Below, piece after piece: positions 62,001 to 64,000 of a stretch of DNA of 64,000 nt. A program made the position numbers and the translations under genes. The notes under the pieces were generated by a model. That model ran no database searches. It saw only the letters and a list, made by a program, of their open reading frames with translations, and had not been told where the DNA came from. The stretch comes from Candidatus Omnitrophota bacterium (GTDB lineage Bacteria > Omnitrophota > Gorgyraeia > Aquiviventales > Aquiviventaceae), in NCBI GenBank assembly GCA_016206685.1, contig JACQRB010000014.1, positions 12,601 through 76,600 of the forward strand. Reading direction: 5' to 3'. Position 1 is the stretch's first letter. Each line of letters begins with the position of its first letter.

Positions 62001-64000
62001 GGCGACGGTCCCTCCGGAGCTCAGCGACGCGACCAAGGCCGCCCGCATCTATCAGGTTGACCAGGCAAGCGGCAAAGCGGCGTGGCGCGAGACACAGCTT
62101 TTGAGCCGGCAAGGCGTTCCCATTGCGACCATTACCCCGGACCCGCTCTACTTCTTCTTCACATTCTTCTTCACATCCGGCAAGCAGGTCATCAATCTCC
62201 TCGCGTATGAGCGGCAGGTTGATCGTGTGGTTGGCAGGCCCCAAGGCAGGAAGACCTACGCCTACGATGAGGCAACCCGCGCCATCGGCGAGCTCCTTGG
62301 GGAAGCGGTTCGCCGCGATCCTGCCACTGTAGTTGACGTCTCCTCTCGCGCCGAAGTCAACGCTGTTCTTGGCAAACCCGGTATTGACTTCTTCGAGATT
62401 CGAGACATCCGCCGCAACAAGACCTGGTTCGCGGCATTTGACGCAAAGCATGAGGATAAACCAATCGCGGTGACTCCGGAAGTCGCAATCGGAACAGCCG
62501 GGAAGCCGCTTTCCATCAGCCTCATCTCCCGCGACCAAGGGAACGAAGAGATCAAACGGGAAACGTTTGAGGTCGCAGATGGAAAAGTCGGCCGGAAGAC
62601 GCACGTCGCGTTCAGCGTTGCCTATGCGCTTGACCAGAAGTTTGCCCACATACTTGAACGTGACGGATTCAAAAGCCTCGCTGCTCTCCTGCGCTCCCGA
62701 CATGCCAGGATTGCCACCATCCAAGCGCTCAAGCTTGATGAGAAGACGCCTGTGGCGACATGGCAAGAGGTCAACGTCGGCTCGCTCAACGTCCTCAAGA
62801 TTGACGAGACCAGCGGCGGGTTGGGGCTCAAGCTGTATGCGAATGACGAACCATGGAAAGAGCTTGGGGGTGTTGAGTATCTCAGCGACCTATCGGACAT
62901 CCGGGGTCTGTCGCTCGTATTGGGCGAGGAAGCCTCGCTCAAACACACCCTCGTCTATGAGGCGAAGAAACTCCTGGGATACATCGAGGGACGGTCAACT
63001 CGTGACAACGCGCTTGGGCGCAAGCGGGAAGGCACGTTGGAGTTCTCGCTCACCAAAGAGCTCATCTTGCAGCTTGCAGGGCAAAACAAAGATGAGCGAG
63101 AGGCGACACTCCGAGGAATCACCTCAAAATTTTCTGACAAGTCATTAACAGTCTATCGGTACGCGGCGCGCGAGGGATACAGCGAGAACTTCCTGCGCAG
63201 CTTGGATATCGCGGTTCAGTCCGACTCCATCGTGACGAGAGCCGGCGAGAACAAGGATCTTGCCAAGAGCCAGTCGAAGCTGTTCACGATGCAGCTCTCT
63301 GGCAACACCATCCTCCTCTCATACGACCGGACAGACTGGGGCAAGGACGCCAACGGGCATCGTGCCGTCAAGTTCACGCGCGAAACCAGGCGCAATGGTC
63401 TGCTCCAAGAGATCGCCCATGCCCGCCGTGGCGCAGGAGGCGCCTTCGAGCTGACCGGCGTGCGCGACCTCTTCCTCTACAACGGCAAGTACGGCAAGTA
63501 CAAAATTCCTGATTGGTCGGTCAAAGTGATCAACGGGTCTCTCCACACCCTCTCGAATAACACCTATGTTGATGAGGATGGGAATGTCCATTTTACGAAA
63601 GTCAAGTTGCATCCAGCGCGACACTCGTTTGCCGACACCGAACTGAGCGATCAAGCGCGATTAAGGGCAAGACTTGCTCGCCTCTTCAGGTCCTCTGACG
63701 TGATTGGTCTACAGCAAGAAATCAAGGACAACGAAGGGAAAGAAATTATCACACTGACCGGTCACCCCTCCGTTCAAGTTGACGACAATCATAATTCCGT
63801 CGCTCAACCGAAGCGAGTAACTTTCCATGTTGACTACGATGACTTCGACTTTTCAGCAGGCGCAAGCACCTATCCGTTTGATTCGAAGAAGGTCAAGAAA
63901 GACAATCCACAACTTCCAGTCCGCGCTCAATACACGACTGCACAGGTACGGCAGACGTCCAACCTGAGATTTGCAGAGGGGAACGCAGTCTATGAGGTCC
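38008..64000 (+). CDS. Giant multidomain exported protein, at least 8,664 residues, 3' end outside window
   Basis: Starting at ATG 38008 the frame has no TAA, TAG or TGA to the last base. A GGTGAG precedes the start. Module A (residues 1-~3680): signal peptide (1-~31), C39-like domain, Gly-rich hydrophobic region, 74-residue beta repeats, long helical parts, LysM, coiled coil and terminal membrane helices. Module B (~3800-5895): two HTH domains, a histidine-kinase-like region, Tat-like signal, lytic-transglycosylase-like domain and membrane helices. Module C (from ~6015): Sec-like signal, LysM, alpha/alpha-barrel hydrolase-like domain and YD/RHS-like strands. Between modules the frame crosses antisense genes. 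Wall-binding and wall-cutting domains plus the adjacent Tad locus suggest a surface or predation role (inference). Very large ORFs are known from Omnitrophota. Confidence 0.85.
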   Translation, partial: MRIDRWLQLKRTKAFCISLAMLFAAEQCVWGADLNLLHTLQLSGEQQRQLDQALSAAVLTIYQDLYSREPSSEELREALEFLRRSPQLAHLVERLSQSPESRWRLRQLNPERIKQRKAEAAQISQAVSRTVGGFLRDVLHSSLITHHSLLVITPTLTLQPAPIVLAQLDEPAIQSIESWLRQPDTLCANCAPNALAPLLGMVGVNVSRETLTAQAFLLDYLSGNAEFGILRTPHFEGPLFISMDTVQRLAQAYGLTLNAVELTSDELLLLKYPMIAALDLTQDGQADHYVVVQDANEARVVYYESDGTRESLPTHEFLRLFTGFALVASADSYGRLLNQSQTRTIAGGRSRRQELPDLDKLFEEPSLGDTLMSVGMSLASAYFSPMGSGDFLSNFGSSALYSQVSQGATHLAVRTFGWSPGAAQIFGYGVTGALSGATTGAYQSNYRWNSDSWLGSTMGGWFDIQAYPISTGAAMGALKGAAIGGGSLLAYEALKDTSFYESNPFVARQMTSLVGGAGGYLGFYGLTSLAGIDPAITVSKSYVDAQQDFKLGNATLANLTLIPEAFEKQGGYQVWASQAFGGALGGLYLAFSDPAFQTSLVSQGIGLAAEYAVPNSRYSRLLGQSAGSLGAAALGYGSVGWPEVLRDAAISGLSSLALQSLGGGFDRNTGKNNWGLTPVQMAAVEYAGTTLLRATWDSGAGWYRGSNDALSSTFTDSLGRNLRNLSLDYATFGRTTPAWTRGAGGWVEAQYIEKLAQVSGIANFKANADHAMQTTGQSWNQFVKSGRLDDILPSPAFSLVDYTASTLHSAAVENLAFPMRDFASRMLPQTPPQSIPFKDGTIGKLQVAGATFGPPGGSDLVVNSYALYKDGQELGQYVGVDPKTGTIRVAGDIEGDAVQYYDDQGKLTAAITETGILTPQVAGATFRSPVGTDTFTVDTYELRDFSGTPLGQFIGFDAQGKVRVAGDLEGAQVRYFDQAGQLTANISYDTTAKEFLVTHLFSKNATLALEDTSITGALWQTTDLAGNVIGRAIYNDDQLVATISPDNRVVTPELKGVQFNIPNEGTATLDIHAVHDLVSGKRLESVAVDPKTGQTRAGWGPQDASTAFHYPTPTGGLRIDRVNVDPDTGEMGPVGIKAYFDEHKRLLGVVDSTTPEHPVTRIAAAQNEITEPARQLGFEDGEVFDIHVGEDSVKPITQVASREGLGQYVFNYARDTAIFQTEPGASTQSLVKQLLGPEVIVPESASATVVFDKTGTPVVLLPTPQAEQPMRVFEVNWQEESPLDLMKRFIEETSQPSSTGSPLNLESADLTLQQKPVGNDITGTSQAKAALVELIHYGMGPEGMTVFTGKDGQQRLASLESKTPETHIYRFADDGSKVGINPTSGTVVFAEDATGKRFLNESGKLTRLELNPRQAETLDLQGRGNLELKAGDAPATFTADSKGQLRLIEGTATATGPDAFTQNLSVATGDALVGKPLSQQTQASTSLVRQFQQEFNDKGYPAVFGVAPLAVDGIAGEQTKQAAQLALGRELSVINAQGEQARLTADKMVEYVRQNPGKLSALTNPFISPEEKAAALREIEGTRSPTLDMRERRLQGLATAIQKGDYEQALVGREQYKVAVALSYNLNALKSLDSLKPVPDDVRPMLESAERKLVIGDIAGSQLELGKAKLAAQVNDTIRNYIRVLDAPIQTEFDVVRNNIYAGYEAASDVISNSISTIPGLETSRDRDTPLGARGDAAPDRIEPYLKVLEGIKATLADPDLTPNGLRVAQEKFQQVQILVQRDQSRDLADANAWARGYATLFDQALNDVRAGTFDSTMSKYGGPINKLSYSEVRDLFGKALAGDQAAQEIGRLGPDLTAVNQALRDAMPMEQKAFMAAHHGTLMVAARSAGAGLALGPAAWFAPLSTGISALLLTSTLGTQSLAQAFETSIREQSAFDEAPVKQAMIKMAFDTVNLWNVGIGYFSDARLFFIPSLLFSYKPYVSEGSFAKSYEVPLAIAATFAAAGFSFPTYEAGKTIPGVLREAYQQGSRTPVWGSEVLGGFREIFGSGGPAAKTSWRSLTLAEETAGLSKSAQMVMAPSQTATLAAGIMRDAAIFNAGVGLVTGGHSALDLMYQTITDPNMKAFALAAPFLTPIASPILQRAPIAGRIANLFEKGNETFFAETLGRGVLARAERYFVEEFIKEPLISKSVLMSQYLPDGAREIAEELFDRTPNISSHISGATSRTSGVPFHNSMGVLGVLQGGQFQEIPTGITEPKILYGASGEPVRMLMPGEAASVDVSAQQTPVTLVNELGRPFGQELAQPVTLFGTDNQPVTGSPIDVAASSPALFDASGNQPLTEPVKVYSPGQLFDASGKEVVPAPVLAEVASDIRAKSFPTVDQPLTPPAVVDVALLPKTFVQEHRLTSPVTVDRWTYDSTSNLYEAQANLPGASAPLTFQFNPTSGPRVDTIQLGDTTYDHTGISRIFEPGLHQFGDRVYAFETPLKLPVANGTPNLTTLPPSIVDVTPLMGLLPANLPTELRNDLALKLTRHEGNVAEILNRPELALQDRTLIMTYFAIQDLIDPAQLKPAEESKLVQAVHDLVGQGIPKIPVRELATRYALPMRSEVLATDTILLIPQFKTATGERSPPPAAGAQVIPLHTVPSFGAAPSAPEMQIAASAESVPLPQLPRKQEPLIEEPITEPGVPPLSTPIPTPSPLSWQSRVRGTLRHGSSYLQTERPVETMLGSGLALSALSVFLTGGATLPLVATALATGAAAFLKQAQTETPAVVPPVVEQGEEPIRKPAEVVNLAEWRARLMRGAKTVPAQAWKIAAGIFGTLTLSDWTKWSGRVGLFAVAMVLGFPGVVLAHQFLAKATGLLAAPEAWTAIKASENTLWGIARDVLRANGIEPTNTQIANLVNEIAQHNGIASPDVIRIGQQIDVPSQYATPEAIAQLTGQTVPAPQPPVAETPASAVEQAPPTAEQVAPPAQVQPAAGEQLQETSSAALSAWQQALDGLTVNAEWLSSAFLILAGVAILGIASLLIFRWWSRRRSQVSQPVAEPKFVEPDEAIPVEQPTSGRIIMLDDQAVGEVKQPGDIKEVEGRILYGRLEQERVQLMQRYLAGDQSVEARIRKLEAQRNDALDQLKVAAEQYDDDVLLSLLNPDGQQRFAVGQQISRDERGGRNVIGEILEARRATEEAAKQQARDAILSDVDQAISASTEAWQLEQHKRTFLDNVLDPAKLASQEFTDDEVAALRQEVVRRFEQAGERLIVTEAKAEEAVAQKLAERQLAESALEEVLKTREVYYRAFDERKTLGLQKVEEAGEPYRQAQTEAAQAWLQSRREVVRHLLRLWVPLWKTGPREGETPEAKVERLTNTLLERFERIVQSGRYSNEDALHFLDQLVRARTTFEREGLAEERALVERHIQDLIAMIEAVSDGTVYWEGNLVGQDFNKLFKAGLPVAILGDEAEGQQPPYTITVVTSSGFKGRREYIGDQEVSAQVSVRGTAPAEVKIGPTIEAKEAAKPAEVEEAAAPTDGEASAVRADADIVRVRVEGSKVVTVAEALEAAKERGVVTEEVINRVSQGAYRVEVEIQRRDGSVGATIDARLMGGLEYGVAPGSSIILTPTAPTAKEPRPGGLEGQAGFALVEVLPGVAGGVLVSIALYPLIGWLGGLAGLAVLGGLWLVASRIRAPAEEKASGLAVGVPRLSVLEPDDGGDGQREQDHASEDDIQAHFSLFDHLRSLLSHVATLYRITSIPMPLMKIVGRKGEGETTWPITTLARKMFAALYNAFASPFRWLSSSFINSSISLVWSPVNVTLTPTLLSLGFLLAWALGWIPDVTLGADGWHGSLPYFSFGGLAKIIKESGEGGDKSTTKELVFTTQEVAALLRVHLSTVYHLIDKGLLKASRISSHIIRIHRDALEETFGAGAPEVKWLTVEEVAKRVKLHYRTLLRRIHAKGLKAYRLGGGEGDFRIRQDDLNAFLTARKTNPALTPPAARSGQTGSEVFPGPWFPPMRSDPTSPWRERDRGGVEFGDLGPFNEPPASPGKIEPNDSADAVVAVLVRWSEQGISKAQFESVLSWWDPDKEREEEALRPQLRSGDPLTGWLLGALEQYQQEYQQEPTNPTLAVAAKTLREFLSPPPVAEPQQGGRAQTKEEEALVEKQKLEQRVRTTFHDLAIPVNVIIGSVEFIREALGQHPEAKPLVQQLTKLMGELNAKLNHARARVVKVLWEEARSTQDARTRLMELVDGIRTSLEDLARWWDLHQDDLLQYVRDTPGEPRVAWARDRISKVLPQARELLDQVLEEEAPTEVDLGSLVTRVQADFPATDSLTVTLADLPPVLPRVRVKAFGLRRGLWNILRNAEEAGATRVGIRLTLVPLTPIPGAPPGIAIEVANDGPAIEEGVLAKLFKEQVTGKEHGHGIGMDALGRLVRASGGTIRADNREGHPVFTIWLPAFTPTVGGGAPSGKTVELKRSGMEAVRQLRELYTRALELLDQPTQLPALMTEASRAVDQILVGEARRMAKDLLNPLSGLQLAVELSLRRQKGWLPGEREGLSSMLRRQLEELDDINRALEGWPDDQPLPIETLREGLPAILDWRAILAVAPAKAERFYQTAIKTVESLASRHNVFRELLDFTERITLEDAVKIYAETVRSYLNGAYKDQDPGALIAASDWRDVFENKLTPFSSDMRLFGGQETQTFDKKSIEKVREIGRVVIALHTLKSKMQSGEWDPEVVKRAFAKAAMEGAFLQHVKNALTDRDQRDWSQKDLEELARSLGITELKLNDLIDDLAARQAIPVEPGLVIRIERESGGFQVSLPTINKSRPSSTRKRLMAWAVTSVVMSALAAWAKMSVGAAEPGTFSQFVGDLLGAGFLGAVTALLAAVVMLPVVLMGRHPAPRRGSGTLAELSDWLAGDIPSSMDAGKWKERLETFRQEAGYAHVPEADFVEAVQGIIHEDKQWIRKQVEFLSLSAKEEDARGSAAERIARKAQETAPDNPDAPTYLILLTTAELIAAVLSRPEPGGKGITRRQILRSALLLGGARLLGLRSQARAAEPPQNPADAQAILARIVTPQRRRAIERAARLLDVEPELIEAFLIEEVLYRESKSRWGRWLADTKDLLSSRASRGVMQVRMDTILGTKTTSRHLLTFLKELRAFGEDGEPRTDEERDAREALREVMTAWDTYETVAKPLGKKLKDYLYESVAKLLLYDRFNILAGAFVMRIKAGQDGAANKDKGPRIHSRHWKAETLERVAKFYSGAEKSNRGKHKLAWYRILKPEAPSRQRVPQKRKVSVPDATGRAAVESGLILATDWKGRKEDELKQLDERMGLTPERLKKLRVLNANLKQVMWEVLQMYKHAPNQRYHVESFAFFGSIVTASPEEFLRRLDDPEHDEHGLPTHDVDVAVNVTPRDNVPVQRYQPIWYRRRRINVVTSGVTGGGPSALLDVKRLEASENYLLEFLRERVASLSPEERLALFDRTVLDKVADELIAHWKRQEKDGKPLLALQMGLATSPGLTDRESKALIVSLRKQEEAIVQILMDIYRARERDKLGWEMEGPLTQVLHERVRQEISRELAMSWLERSPDAVNVASQDYVRQIDQDDALRPMLTTVISRSENVKDRLEALALIMNTMQDRQSRGVDVFEPLWDNMMKELLSQGVAQLNPQDIAMAELIRLEIFASLLARARTLNSSEATTVQATFGVAFAAAFAPKLLSVLGLSAPIIPMMAWPVAFLALGYGIWFKRALFGQIHQAVRGWLGRPPVVSGKLDVDALAREVTDSLDLIERGTIELFSLKEMDEEGARAAAAAYGLALEALRNSIIGALKRDRRPYDDKIVDAIQERAVQLLRPGSVVSQETGERLPSSANGWRTLHSWLVPLVGAGLLSLYGFGGDFSWGLVGLTLAMLGGLAAVSYLASTASSRLANFFRSSRSSLTWSSRASSFFSMSKLHVLRTDVSFFSRSISSVFLRPISLSRSISSTIWLTFGSIRSTDLRTPESPSPNVRNSPRNSSSRALVRPDSALEDGLRAGDITSSPSSSRPLDIHHQQSRVNPKFLGLLLRQIAAGLRSLWAGKVSPAHAPPQPQVRSWISRIRPLIISFFVIATTLFLPTLGWAGTYVVRQGDSLWRIAKAQLGDPLRWTEIHQANPAIINPDLIFPDQPITIPEPSGTSDAITQLAGQPAGGEQAPFGPQSVPDTGGLADLITQAIQAHPDVLLAIGAVGLAWLGYVAYRWWTRRPSNPSLSRDLQIRWLWMTFGFRQFLKELRPRFNTAFVALLLYVLTSFNGVLVAAFAGALSSTKPAAQTGQLQRSPLPDFTSSPLFIAPTLEEIKYYGDLRKAIGKVEESKRWVALMERLWTKTDGTRFMLTSLKEGELYTPVPVEGADGPDKQFVTTKRFMDFVRDEKTASRVYAAPSIPGPLDLAKIKEDWRQITNPRELERAHEKRERLYVVFTWREADGTLKEGLLEAGKLAAEDTERLSKAFLNGLFLSSQLLDVLAISNPQAQAKEIKARFGIDIDVEVGKQPYAAVDVKRDELGNITQVVGFYRDDDIEVEPNWETKRAELILKEKDGNKSPLKFWPLNKDEMGLTFARKTPNEIEREIGVRAGKEYEGERYDLEKDGEPLARGEIILGQNFLESRLVDNKMAQLLLHVQMESLLHSVDFLEKRRVLDLILVPINIGLAVAGKGVPIPISNIARMAFEALYHDKLKAATPTPEQQVEFFAQFLMVRQKAQRAGQRLSDDEFARESETAKEQWAALKPEEQSRLRDDAKTYLVERFSDFDDERFFHFVRAQRTEQTARFLLNAFTLFADIAGAVLEQDTVKVRGGFKGTQQIVFDQPRFKLAVDILRAKYLSLTEVNLGQLISLAATGRQLNLMSVREFGRGSFLNTFFSAVSLRPDTLSVVNALHKAFAPPETAWQKVFETSPSTPRFIVELFGFPIQTFSELALKKDVLRAMSESHAYEVTDGWFSSSVTPYTQERFEHLDKIPIGKVIQLESGQQVKIPVYLGIERLPDGGERYRVIMMGKKGLEQAEKEVHKDLERYDGWRKGLKEGGFIQQVSALAGTYRQRIWTWLFEGHDWEARLYRASAYLWDQALMAHRAMLSGSWDIAEGIFEYLTAVAQAQKDSPVGKFGGFAAAFDAYRRGSFEEPTVGPNAAIGLAFLTYEAKTGDTRYHHLVEDIADWLVEMQGASNGGGVKQSARLTKQFGEPNALVHAFLKAAGRPEAAAQIRTWVGERMWDPSKGLMRAEEGQDQYSADAQSRWILSETDLFFDSKDKGGLGMDADAFWSYLERIESRFGVTENYTKRDGTFVKDLKLFDLADKDNAGRIARRHVDTDGKALRAGFAEVTGEMILVYKTAARKFSALGRKGLADKALEKAKFYADQLERMKGEDGTLPQATRKDFWSGFGWYTPLGYASVASKGQDGIARYGDNFLTPFTDESKEDSSSVQLEPITRPPVEATITKEQAVYPIAELGKEKREPKKELFAGLVERKLLRDKRNDGSITPDELKKLAKFEERQEKLIYYNPDGSEFVYEDAQGRRNRIVFMYSLGEVGEGYERARAELQEALNFERALTETGALIFNEIRAAGGKEEIGKPIPSAQGHIVRTDPAEMKAVRDAISRLPVAERNAILRKQFAAFKLDGKLVSILFPRNQDVEGERETLVFRDGLLRETRTDSDIIRHYYDEATQKETRTETFANLSGDRKNPKPNRAAIGWSHTQSVHLDERDAVTFTEEELYKPRLIKWEYDAVTFEWRLNTYGLFSQPIESFNPKTGEIAVIRYDKDGVVERADIYGNAGTNDTPVKAARPHIVETRKSWNPDTRELTVVQQDLKEGLVQEITRDRLGRDVKVTAGSQGSELIYDKEFHFGRIPARGRGYVAVEGTQITTDESKTISRNGSEFFTDRTWQEHFAGAVASERTEYGYDAAGQRSIKRTLIEFRRGRQLLGAIDQERGILTVKREAGSITVDLKQQPGRELAGMDDYTVTASHASHAPWHKIHAVGRLLRYSVDDQVRNVLATVPPELSDATKAARIYQVDQASGKAAWRETQLLSRQGVPIATITPDPLYFFFTFFFTSGKQVINLLAYERQVDRVVGRPQGRKTYAYDEATRAIGELLGEAVRRDPATVVDVSSRAEVNAVLGKPGIDFFEIRDIRRNKTWFAAFDAKHEDKPIAVTPEVAIGTAGKPLSISLISRDQGNEEIKRETFEVADGKVGRKTHVAFSVAYALDQKFAHILERDGFKSLAALLRSRHARIATIQALKLDEKTPVATWQEVNVGSLNVLKIDETSGGLGLKLYANDEPWKELGGVEYLSDLSDIRGLSLVLGEEASLKHTLVYEAKKLLGYIEGRSTRDNALGRKREGTLEFSLTKELILQLAGQNKDEREATLRGITSKFSDKSLTVYRYAAREGYSENFLRSLDIAVQSDSIVTRAGENKDLAKSQSKLFTMQLSGNTILLSYDRTDWGKDANGHRAVKFTRETRRNGLLQEIAHARRGAGGAFELTGVRDLFLYNGKYGKYKIPDWSVKVINGSLHTLSNNTYVDEDGNVHFTKVKLHPARHSFADTELSDQARLRARLARLFRSSDVIGLQQEIKDNEGKEIITLTGHPSVQVDDNHNSVAQPKRVTFHVDYDDFDFSAGASTYPFDSKKVKKDNPQLPVRAQYTTAQVRQTSNLRFAEGNAVYEV
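38426..38707. repeat. Two heptamer arrays in the 5' part of the giant gene
   Basis: Array 1: three ACTCATC, then ACTCATT, ACTGGTC (38426-38460), encoding HSSLITHHSLL. Array 2: ATGCGGA, ATTCGGA (38678-38691) facing two ACTCCGC (38694-38707), encoding GNAEFGILRTPHF inside the C39-like domain. Confidence 0.85.
38500..39000 (+). other. C39-peptidase-like domain of the giant protein
   Basis: Residues ~165-330. DTLCANCAPNALAPLLGM resembles the catalytic-Cys helix of C39-type cysteine peptidases (Cys190 the likely nucleophile). After about 100 residues, QADHYVVVQD (His288) supplies the expected His and a following DANEARVVYYESDG region the third residue. In other proteins this fold cleaves leader peptides or is inactive. 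A heptamer insertion between Cys and His may affect it. Confidence 0.6.
40540..40986 (+). repeat. Tandem 74-residue beta-strand repeats in the giant protein
   Basis: Two units begin with QVAGATF at 40540 and 40762 (residues 845 and 919). Each continues through LGQ(Y/F)(V/I)G(V/F)D, a VAGD(I/L)EG core and a (Y/F)D(D/Q).G.LTA strand. A diverged third unit follows. Such repeats are common in elongated surface proteins. Confidence 0.7.
46612..46794 (+). other. LysM domain 1 of the giant protein
   Basis: Residues ~2869-2929: ENTLWGIARDVLRANG, NEIAQHNGI and IRIGQQIDVP follow the LysM pattern (a longer helix-1 loop than usual). LysM binds N-acetylglucosamine polymers such as peptidoglycan. A membrane helix (SAFLILAGVAILGIASLLIF) lies about 75 residues downstream. 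Confidence 0.75.
49051..49176 (-). CDS. Antisense small one-helix membrane protein
   Basis: 41 aa on the minus strand: MIEQREVG, one hydrophobic helix (LYIIFGGMVLFALAIAAVVW) and a basic tail (QDRQARHAHRKP). The start overlaps the stop of the upstream minus-strand gene as ATGA, a normal operon arrangement. It lies entirely inside the plus-strand giant frame. No family recognised. Confidence 0.7.
   Translation of the reverse strand: MIEQREVGLYIIFGGMVLFALAIAAVVWLQDRQARHAHRKP
49173..49367 (-). CDS. Antisense small two-helix membrane protein, leaderless
   Basis: 64 aa on the minus strand. A charged N-terminus MKLDESQRKGLANALYN is followed by two helices (NIFLASVVIGQVV and TIFISGIGMLVILYSVATWL) and NKERR. 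This two-helix layout occurs in many small uncharacterised membrane proteins. The ATG lies seven bases after a perfect -10 box, so the mRNA should be leaderless. In the plus frame the same DNA encodes residues of the giant protein that look unstructured. It is likely a real gene that predates or was overrun by the giant frame. Confidence 0.75.
   Translation of the reverse strand: MKLDESQRKGLANALYNAANIFLASVVIGQVVSPSPFRPTIFISGIGMLVILYSVATWLNKERR
49375..49403 (-). promoter_or_regulatory. Consensus sigma70 promoter of the antisense gene pair
   Basis: On the minus strand, TTGACA (49403-49398) and TATACT (49380-49375) are exactly 17 bp apart, seven nt before the ATG at 49367. This is the best promoter match in the window. 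Confidence 0.8.
49575..49920 (+). other. Tandem excisionase/MerR-type HTH domains in the giant protein
   Basis: First copy: LVFTTQEVAALLRVHLSTVYHLIDKG (residues ~3860-3885) with a RIHRDALEETF wing. Second: WLTVEEVAKRVKLHYRTLLRRIHAKG (residues ~3918-3943) with FRIRQDDLNAFL. Both are the HTH_17-type DNA-binding fold. DNA-binding domains are unexpected in a protein that otherwise looks exported. Confidence 0.75.
50440..51330 (+). other. Histidine-kinase-like region in the giant protein
   Basis: A dimerisation-like helix has TTFHDLAIPVNVIIGSVEF (His4159 as candidate phospho-acceptor). It is followed by an HATPase domain with N box WNILRNAEEAGA (Asn4346), G1 EVANDGPAI and G2 GKEHGHGIGMDAL. All ATP-binding boxes are recognisable. 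No receiver domain is seen nearby. Confidence 0.7.
53035..53750 (+). other. Tat-like signal plus lytic-transglycosylase-like domain
   Basis: TRRQILRSALLLGGARLLGL (Arg pair at 53044-53049, residues 5013-5014) has the twin-arginine, hydrophobic, Ala-x-Ala layout of a Tat signal. An SLT-like pattern follows: LLDVEPELIEAFLIEE...YRES (Glu5089 candidate catalytic), SRGVMQVRMDT, DRFNILAGAF and AKFYSGAEK. In lytic transglycosylases these correspond to ES, GLMQ.xP.T, N..G and YN.G. Confidence 0.6.
55692..56045 (-). CDS. Antisense coiled-coil protein, function unknown
   Basis: 117 aa on the minus strand from ATG 56045 with a good Shine-Dalgarno sequence (AAGGAGAAG). A Ser-rich N-terminus is followed by a long heptad-patterned helix (MVEDIDLLKLIGRKNTDEI, KKLEALELQVKLLRDDLKK). 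In the plus frame the same DNA gives a low-complexity Ser/Arg-rich stretch (SSRSSLTWSSRASSF), the typical look of a non-native antisense translation. The minus strand is therefore the older coding strand here. It lies inside the giant frame, between modules B and C. Confidence 0.78.
   Translation of the reverse strand: MSPARKPSSSAESGRTNALLEELRGEFRTFGEGLSGVRKSVERMEPKVNQMVEDIDLLKLIGRKNTDEIDRLKNDTSVLKTCSFDIEKKLEALELQVKLLRDDLKKFASRLEAVEAK
56077..56105 (-). promoter_or_regulatory. Sigma70 promoter of the antisense coiled-coil gene
   Basis: On the minus strand, TTGACA (56105-56100) and TATGTC (56082-56077) are 17 bp apart, with the ATG 31 nt after the -10 box and a ribosome-binding site between. 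Confidence 0.7.
56227..56452 (+). other. Internal Sec-like signal and LysM domain 2 of the giant protein
   Basis: Residues ~6074-6095 (RPLIISFFVIATTLFLPTLGWA) look exactly like a secretory signal peptide, ending at GWA/GTY. A textbook LysM domain follows: TYVVRQGDSLWRIAKAQLGD, WTEIHQANPAIINPDLIFPDQPITIP. This suggests that module C was once an independent exported protein. Confidence 0.82.
59140..60260 (+). other. Alpha/alpha-barrel glycoside-hydrolase-like domain
   Basis: Residues ~7045-7418. Successive amphipathic helices carry the pattern YLWDQALMAHRAMLSGSWD, NAAIGLAFLTYEAKTGDTRY, SADAQSRWILSE and FGWYTPLGYASVAS, which is the toroid layout of (alpha/alpha)6-type sugar-active enzymes. Catalytic residues cannot be assigned by eye. 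Confidence 0.55.
60490..64000 (+). other. YD/RHS-like beta-strand region of the giant protein, open at window end
   Basis: From residue ~7495 on, repeated strands of the type YYDEATQKETRTE, IRYDKDGVVERADIYGN and TEYGYDAAGQRSIKRT recur at irregular spacing. They resemble the YD repeats of RHS-like shells, mixed with longer domains. Periodicity is loose, so exact family membership is uncertain. Confidence 0.5.

Noticed and set aside
38008..64000. Alternative genetic code as the cause of the giant frame
   Set aside because: The giant frame lacks all three stop codons, and neighbouring genes end normally with TGA, TAA or TAG, so reassignment does not explain it.

Overview
The window is GC-rich bacterial DNA in which almost every gene lies on the + strand, packed with short overlaps (ATGA, TGATG). 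It suggests a Gram-negative-type (diderm) bacterium with meso-diaminopimelate peptidoglycan: MurE carries the DNPR motif, and there is a secretin, a parvulin lipoprotein, lspA and lgt. The division/cell-wall cluster with no ftsZ after ftsA, the Tad pilus locus and one enormous reading frame together fit Candidatus Omnitrophota or a related PVC lineage. That assignment is an inference and needs marker-gene phylogeny.

Region 1 (1-12.9 kb) is a dcw cluster in the order murE-murF-mraY-murD-ftsW-murG-murC-murB-ddl-ftsQ-ftsA. It covers cytoplasmic UDP-MurNAc-pentapeptide synthesis, lipid I/II formation and septal assembly. Region 2 (12.9-21.6 kb) holds yggS-proC-yggT, a purine nucleoside phosphorylase, ileS (with an apparent 2-nt frameshift), a DksA/TraR-type protein, lspA, lgt and an RluD-type pseudouridine synthase. 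A tRNA-Glu(CUC) with its own promoter follows, with a 17-bp duplication of its 3' end.

Region 3 (22-38 kb) is a Tad/Flp pilus locus. It has a TadA/CpaF ATPase, a SurA-like parvulin lipoprotein, CpaB, a CpaC secretin carrying a C-terminal TonB-like domain, a CpaE-CpaF fusion and a DUF192 protein. Next comes a sigma70 promoter, a cyclic-di-GMP-I (GEMM-I) riboswitch and an overlapping terminator, then a run of about ten small prepilin-like proteins including TadE/TadG types, and finally TadB and TadC. The riboswitch implies that pilin supply follows c-di-GMP.

Region 4 (38,008 to beyond 64,000) is a single reading frame of at least 8,664 codons with no stop. It reads like three exported or cell-wall-active proteins fused end to end. 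Module A has a signal peptide, a C39-peptidase-like domain, beta repeats, a LysM domain and membrane segments. Module B has two helix-turn-helix domains, a histidine-kinase-like region, a Tat-like signal and a lytic-transglycosylase-like domain. Module C has a Sec-like signal, a LysM domain, an alpha/alpha-barrel hydrolase-like domain and YD/RHS-like beta repeats. At both module junctions the frame runs straight through the antisense strand of small, apparently genuine minus-strand genes, each with a near-consensus sigma70 promoter.

Two kinds of small repeat sit at gene junctions throughout. One is hairpins built of tandem heptamers, which are translated as N-terminal extensions and prepilin leaders. 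The other is longer nested palindromes that run from the stop codon of one gene to the start codon of the next.
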